6,861 bases of DNA. It comes from an uncultured Butyricicoccus sp. (lineage in GTDB: Bacteria > Bacillota > Clostridia > Oscillospirales > Butyricicoccaceae). The notes below the pieces were generated by a model, which made no database searches, was not told where the DNA came from, and saw nothing but the letters and a program-made list of their open reading frames with translations. Both the position numbers and the translations under genes were made by a program. This document shows positions 5,496-6,861 of this stretch, in pieces. Every line of letters begins with the position of its first letter. The stretch's first letter is position 1. The stretch lies in contig USLE01000066.1 of NCBI GenBank assembly GCA_900555465.1, positions 1-6,861 of the forward strand. Direction: 5' to 3'.

Positions 5496-6614
5496 AAAAC
5501 CAACCGCAGACTGATCGCGCTGGCGCTTGCCGGCACCCTGTCGCTCTCCCTGCTCGCGGGGTGCAGCAGCACAGCCGCCGGCAGCGAGGACACCGCATCC
5601 GACGACACCGGAGCGCTTGCGATCGCCGACCAGGGTATCTTCTCCGCAGGCGGCACGGTCATCACCTCGGACGGCACCTTTGACGTCTCGAATTATTACA
5701 CCTCCCGCGCGGGTTCCACCTCGCATGTGGATCACGCCAATGTGCTCTACCAGATCCCGGAGAAGGCGACCGGCCTGCCAATGGTATTCCTGCACGGCTA
5801 CGGCCAGTCCCGCATGGGCTGGATGACCACGCCGGACGGCCGCGAGGGCTGGTCGGATATGTTCCTGCGCATGGGCCACAGCGTATGGCTGGTCGACCAG
5901 CCGCGCCGCGGCGAGGCCGGACAGACCTCGGTTGCAGGCACCATTTCCACCGAGCCCTCTGACCAGACCTGGTACACCCAGTTCCGCATCGGCACCTATC
6001 TGGACGGCGCGTTCACCTACAACGATGGCTCGCAGTTCCCCGAGGGCGAGGAGGTTCTCGACCAGTTCTTCCGCCAGATGACCCCGGATACCGGCATGGA
6101 TTCGGCAAACGGCGACCAGAACATCGATAACACGGTTGTCGCGCAGGCTGTCGCCGCGGCGATCGACGAGATCTACGAGCGCACCGGGCAGGACTCCATT
6201 CTGGTCACCCATTCGCAGGGCGGTCTGCCCGGCTGGGAGATCCCCCGCTACACCGACCATGTGGCCGCTATCGTTGCGATCGAGCCGGGCGGCGCGGCTG
6301 AAGTAGACAGCGAAGCCTATAACGCGATGCTCGAGCAGGATATCCCGATCACCTTCTACTACGGCGACTACATCGGCGAGGAATTCACCGACGTCCCGGC
6401 AGCGGCCATGTGGTCCATGATGGCGGCGTCCGCGGACACCTTCACCGAAGCCTATACCGCGGCGGGCGGCAACAGCACGGTCGTCCATCTGCCCGACGAA
6501 GGCATCACCGGCAACGACCACTTTATGTTCCAGGACATGAACAACGATGTGATCGCGGACCACATTGAAAACTGGATTCAGGAAAACGTCCAGAACGAGA
6601 ACACCCCAGAATAA
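5493..6614 (+). CDS. Lipoprotein alpha/beta-hydrolase, esterase 713-like; ACG start
   Basis: A surface-anchored serine hydrolase of 373 residues counted from the ACG. Residues 1-23 are a classic signal peptide (KTNRR, hydrophobic 7-20) ending in the lipobox LAGC (21-24). A Ser/Asp/Thr-rich tether runs to about 40. The hydrolase follows: FLHGYG (99-104, oxyanion region), TTPDGREGWSDMFLRMGHS (112-130), the nucleophile elbow THSQGG (239-244, Ser241), a likely catalytic acid Glu264 in AIEPGG, and His343 in GNDHFMFQD. The TTPDGR-GW, HSQ-G, EPG and GN-H-QD-NN blocks match, from memory, the esterase 713 family of Alcaligenes (structure 1QLW), which uses Ser-Glu-His. The natural substrate is unknown. 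The stop overlaps the ribosome binding site of the flavodoxin gene, so the two are co-translated. It shares only the fold with the hydrolase at 3193-4050. Confidence 0.88.
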   Translation, partial: TKTNRRLIALALAGTLSLSLLAGCSSTAAGSEDTASDDTGALAIADQGIFSAGGTVITSDGTFDVSNYYTSRAGSTSHVDHANVLYQIPEKATGLPMVFLHGYGQSRMGWMTTPDGREGWSDMFLRMGHSVWLVDQPRRGEAGQTSVAGTISTEPSDQTWYTQFRIGTYLDGAFTYNDGSQFPEGEEVLDQFFRQMTPDTGMDSANGDQNIDNTVVAQAVAAAIDEIYERTGQDSILVTHSQGGLPGWEIPRYTDHVAAIVAIEPGGAAEVDSEAYNAMLEQDIPITFYYGDYIGEEFTDVPAAAMWSMMAASADTFTEAYTAAGGNSTVVHLPDEGITGNDHFMFQDMNNDVIADHIENWIQENVQNENTPE

Positions 6615-6628
6615 AGGAGCGAGACACA

Positions 6629-6861
6629 ATGAATGCGATCTTCAAACGGCTGTCCAGCCTGCTGCTGGCATGCGTGATGCTGTTTTCGCTGGCCGCCTGC
6701 GGGCAGGCAGCGCCGTCCCCAGAGGGTGAGGCGCAAGCGCCTGCGGAAACCGATCCGTCCGCACAAACCACACCCACTGACGCAGCCGCGCCGGCAGATG
6801 AAACCGCAGGCGGCAGCGTCCTCGTGGCCTACTTCTCCGCCACCGGCAACACCGAAGCCGC
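6629..6861 (+). CDS. Lipoprotein flavodoxin, 3'-truncated by window end
   Basis: The first 77 codons of an extracytoplasmic flavodoxin-like protein. Residues 1-23 are a signal peptide (positive FKR, then a Leu-rich core) ending in the lipobox LAAC (21-24). About 25-62 form an Ala/Pro/Thr/Glu-rich tether. At 63-77 the flavodoxin fold begins with SVLVAYFSATGNTEA: beta-strand 1 and the phosphate-binding loop (Ser70-Thr75) that holds FMN in this family. The ATG at 6629 has AAAGGAG (6613-6619) 9 bases upstream, overlapping the stop of the esterase 14 bases before, so it belongs to the same operon. Flavodoxins are usually cytoplasmic electron carriers; here the lipobox predicts an outer-face location. 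The C-terminal part lies beyond the window, so an additional domain cannot be excluded. Confidence 0.88.
   Translation, partial: MNAIFKRLSSLLLACVMLFSLAACGQAAPSPEGEAQAPAETDPSAQTTPTDAAAPADETAGGSVLVAYFSATGNTEA

Noticed and set aside
5394..6629. A 411-codon open frame on the minus strand across the esterase
   Set aside because: Antisense of a gene with signal peptide, lipobox and catalytic motifs. The antisense protein is low-complexity and Arg/Gly/Val-rich, with no start signal.
1..6861. CRISPR array, insertion sequence, or replication origin
   Set aside because: No spaced direct repeats, transposase motifs, terminal inverted repeats or DnaA-box clusters were found by eye.

Overview
The window looks like the end of an assembled contig from a GC-rich, low-G+C-style (Firmicutes/Clostridia) anaerobe, most likely a gut Oscillospiraceae/Ruminococcaceae-type bacterium. 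The reasons are AGGAGG-type ribosome binding sites, sigma-A-like promoters in AT-rich gaps, a biotin-domain-less oxaloacetate decarboxylase alpha subunit followed by a gamma subunit, and lipoproteins with Gram-positive-style signal peptides. This assignment is inference from gene style, not from a search. The first 54 bases are not genomic: they are an Illumina Nextera i7 adapter, index and transposon end.

Layout. 55-1686 (minus): the start of a sodium-pump decarboxylase operon, oadA followed by a truncated oadG that runs into the adapter. 1687-1945: a divergent control region with an extended -10 promoter for oadA and a TTGACA promoter for the next gene. 1946-2022 (plus): tRNA-Arg(CCT) with encoded CCA, followed by a strong hairpin. 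2188-3069 (plus): a LysR-family regulator with its own near-consensus promoter. 3078-3123: a perfect bidirectional terminator shared with the convergent gene. 3193-4050 (minus): a lipoprotein alpha/beta-hydrolase with a GYSGG nucleophile elbow. 4051-4293: a divergent region with two TATAAT boxes and an unexplained 13-bp hairpin. 4294-5295 (plus): an aldo/keto reductase. 5296-5454: a coding-like remnant. 5493-6614 (plus): a second lipoprotein hydrolase, resembling bacterial esterase 713, whose start codon reads ACG instead of ATG. 6629-6861 (plus): the start of a lipoprotein flavodoxin, cut by the window end.

How the genes may work together. The left part is central metabolism: carboxyl-group cleavage coupled to Na+ export. 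The right part is an accessory cluster that puts two unrelated ester- or peptide-bond hydrolases and a flavodoxin on the outer face of the membrane, next to a cytoplasmic NADPH-type aldo/keto reductase and a LysR regulator. A plausible but unproven reading is a small inducible module for releasing and reducing an ester- or carbonyl-bearing dietary or microbial compound, with a surface-anchored flavin protein as a redox partner. The items most worth checking are the ACG start, the gene remnant before it, and the lipoprotein flavodoxin.
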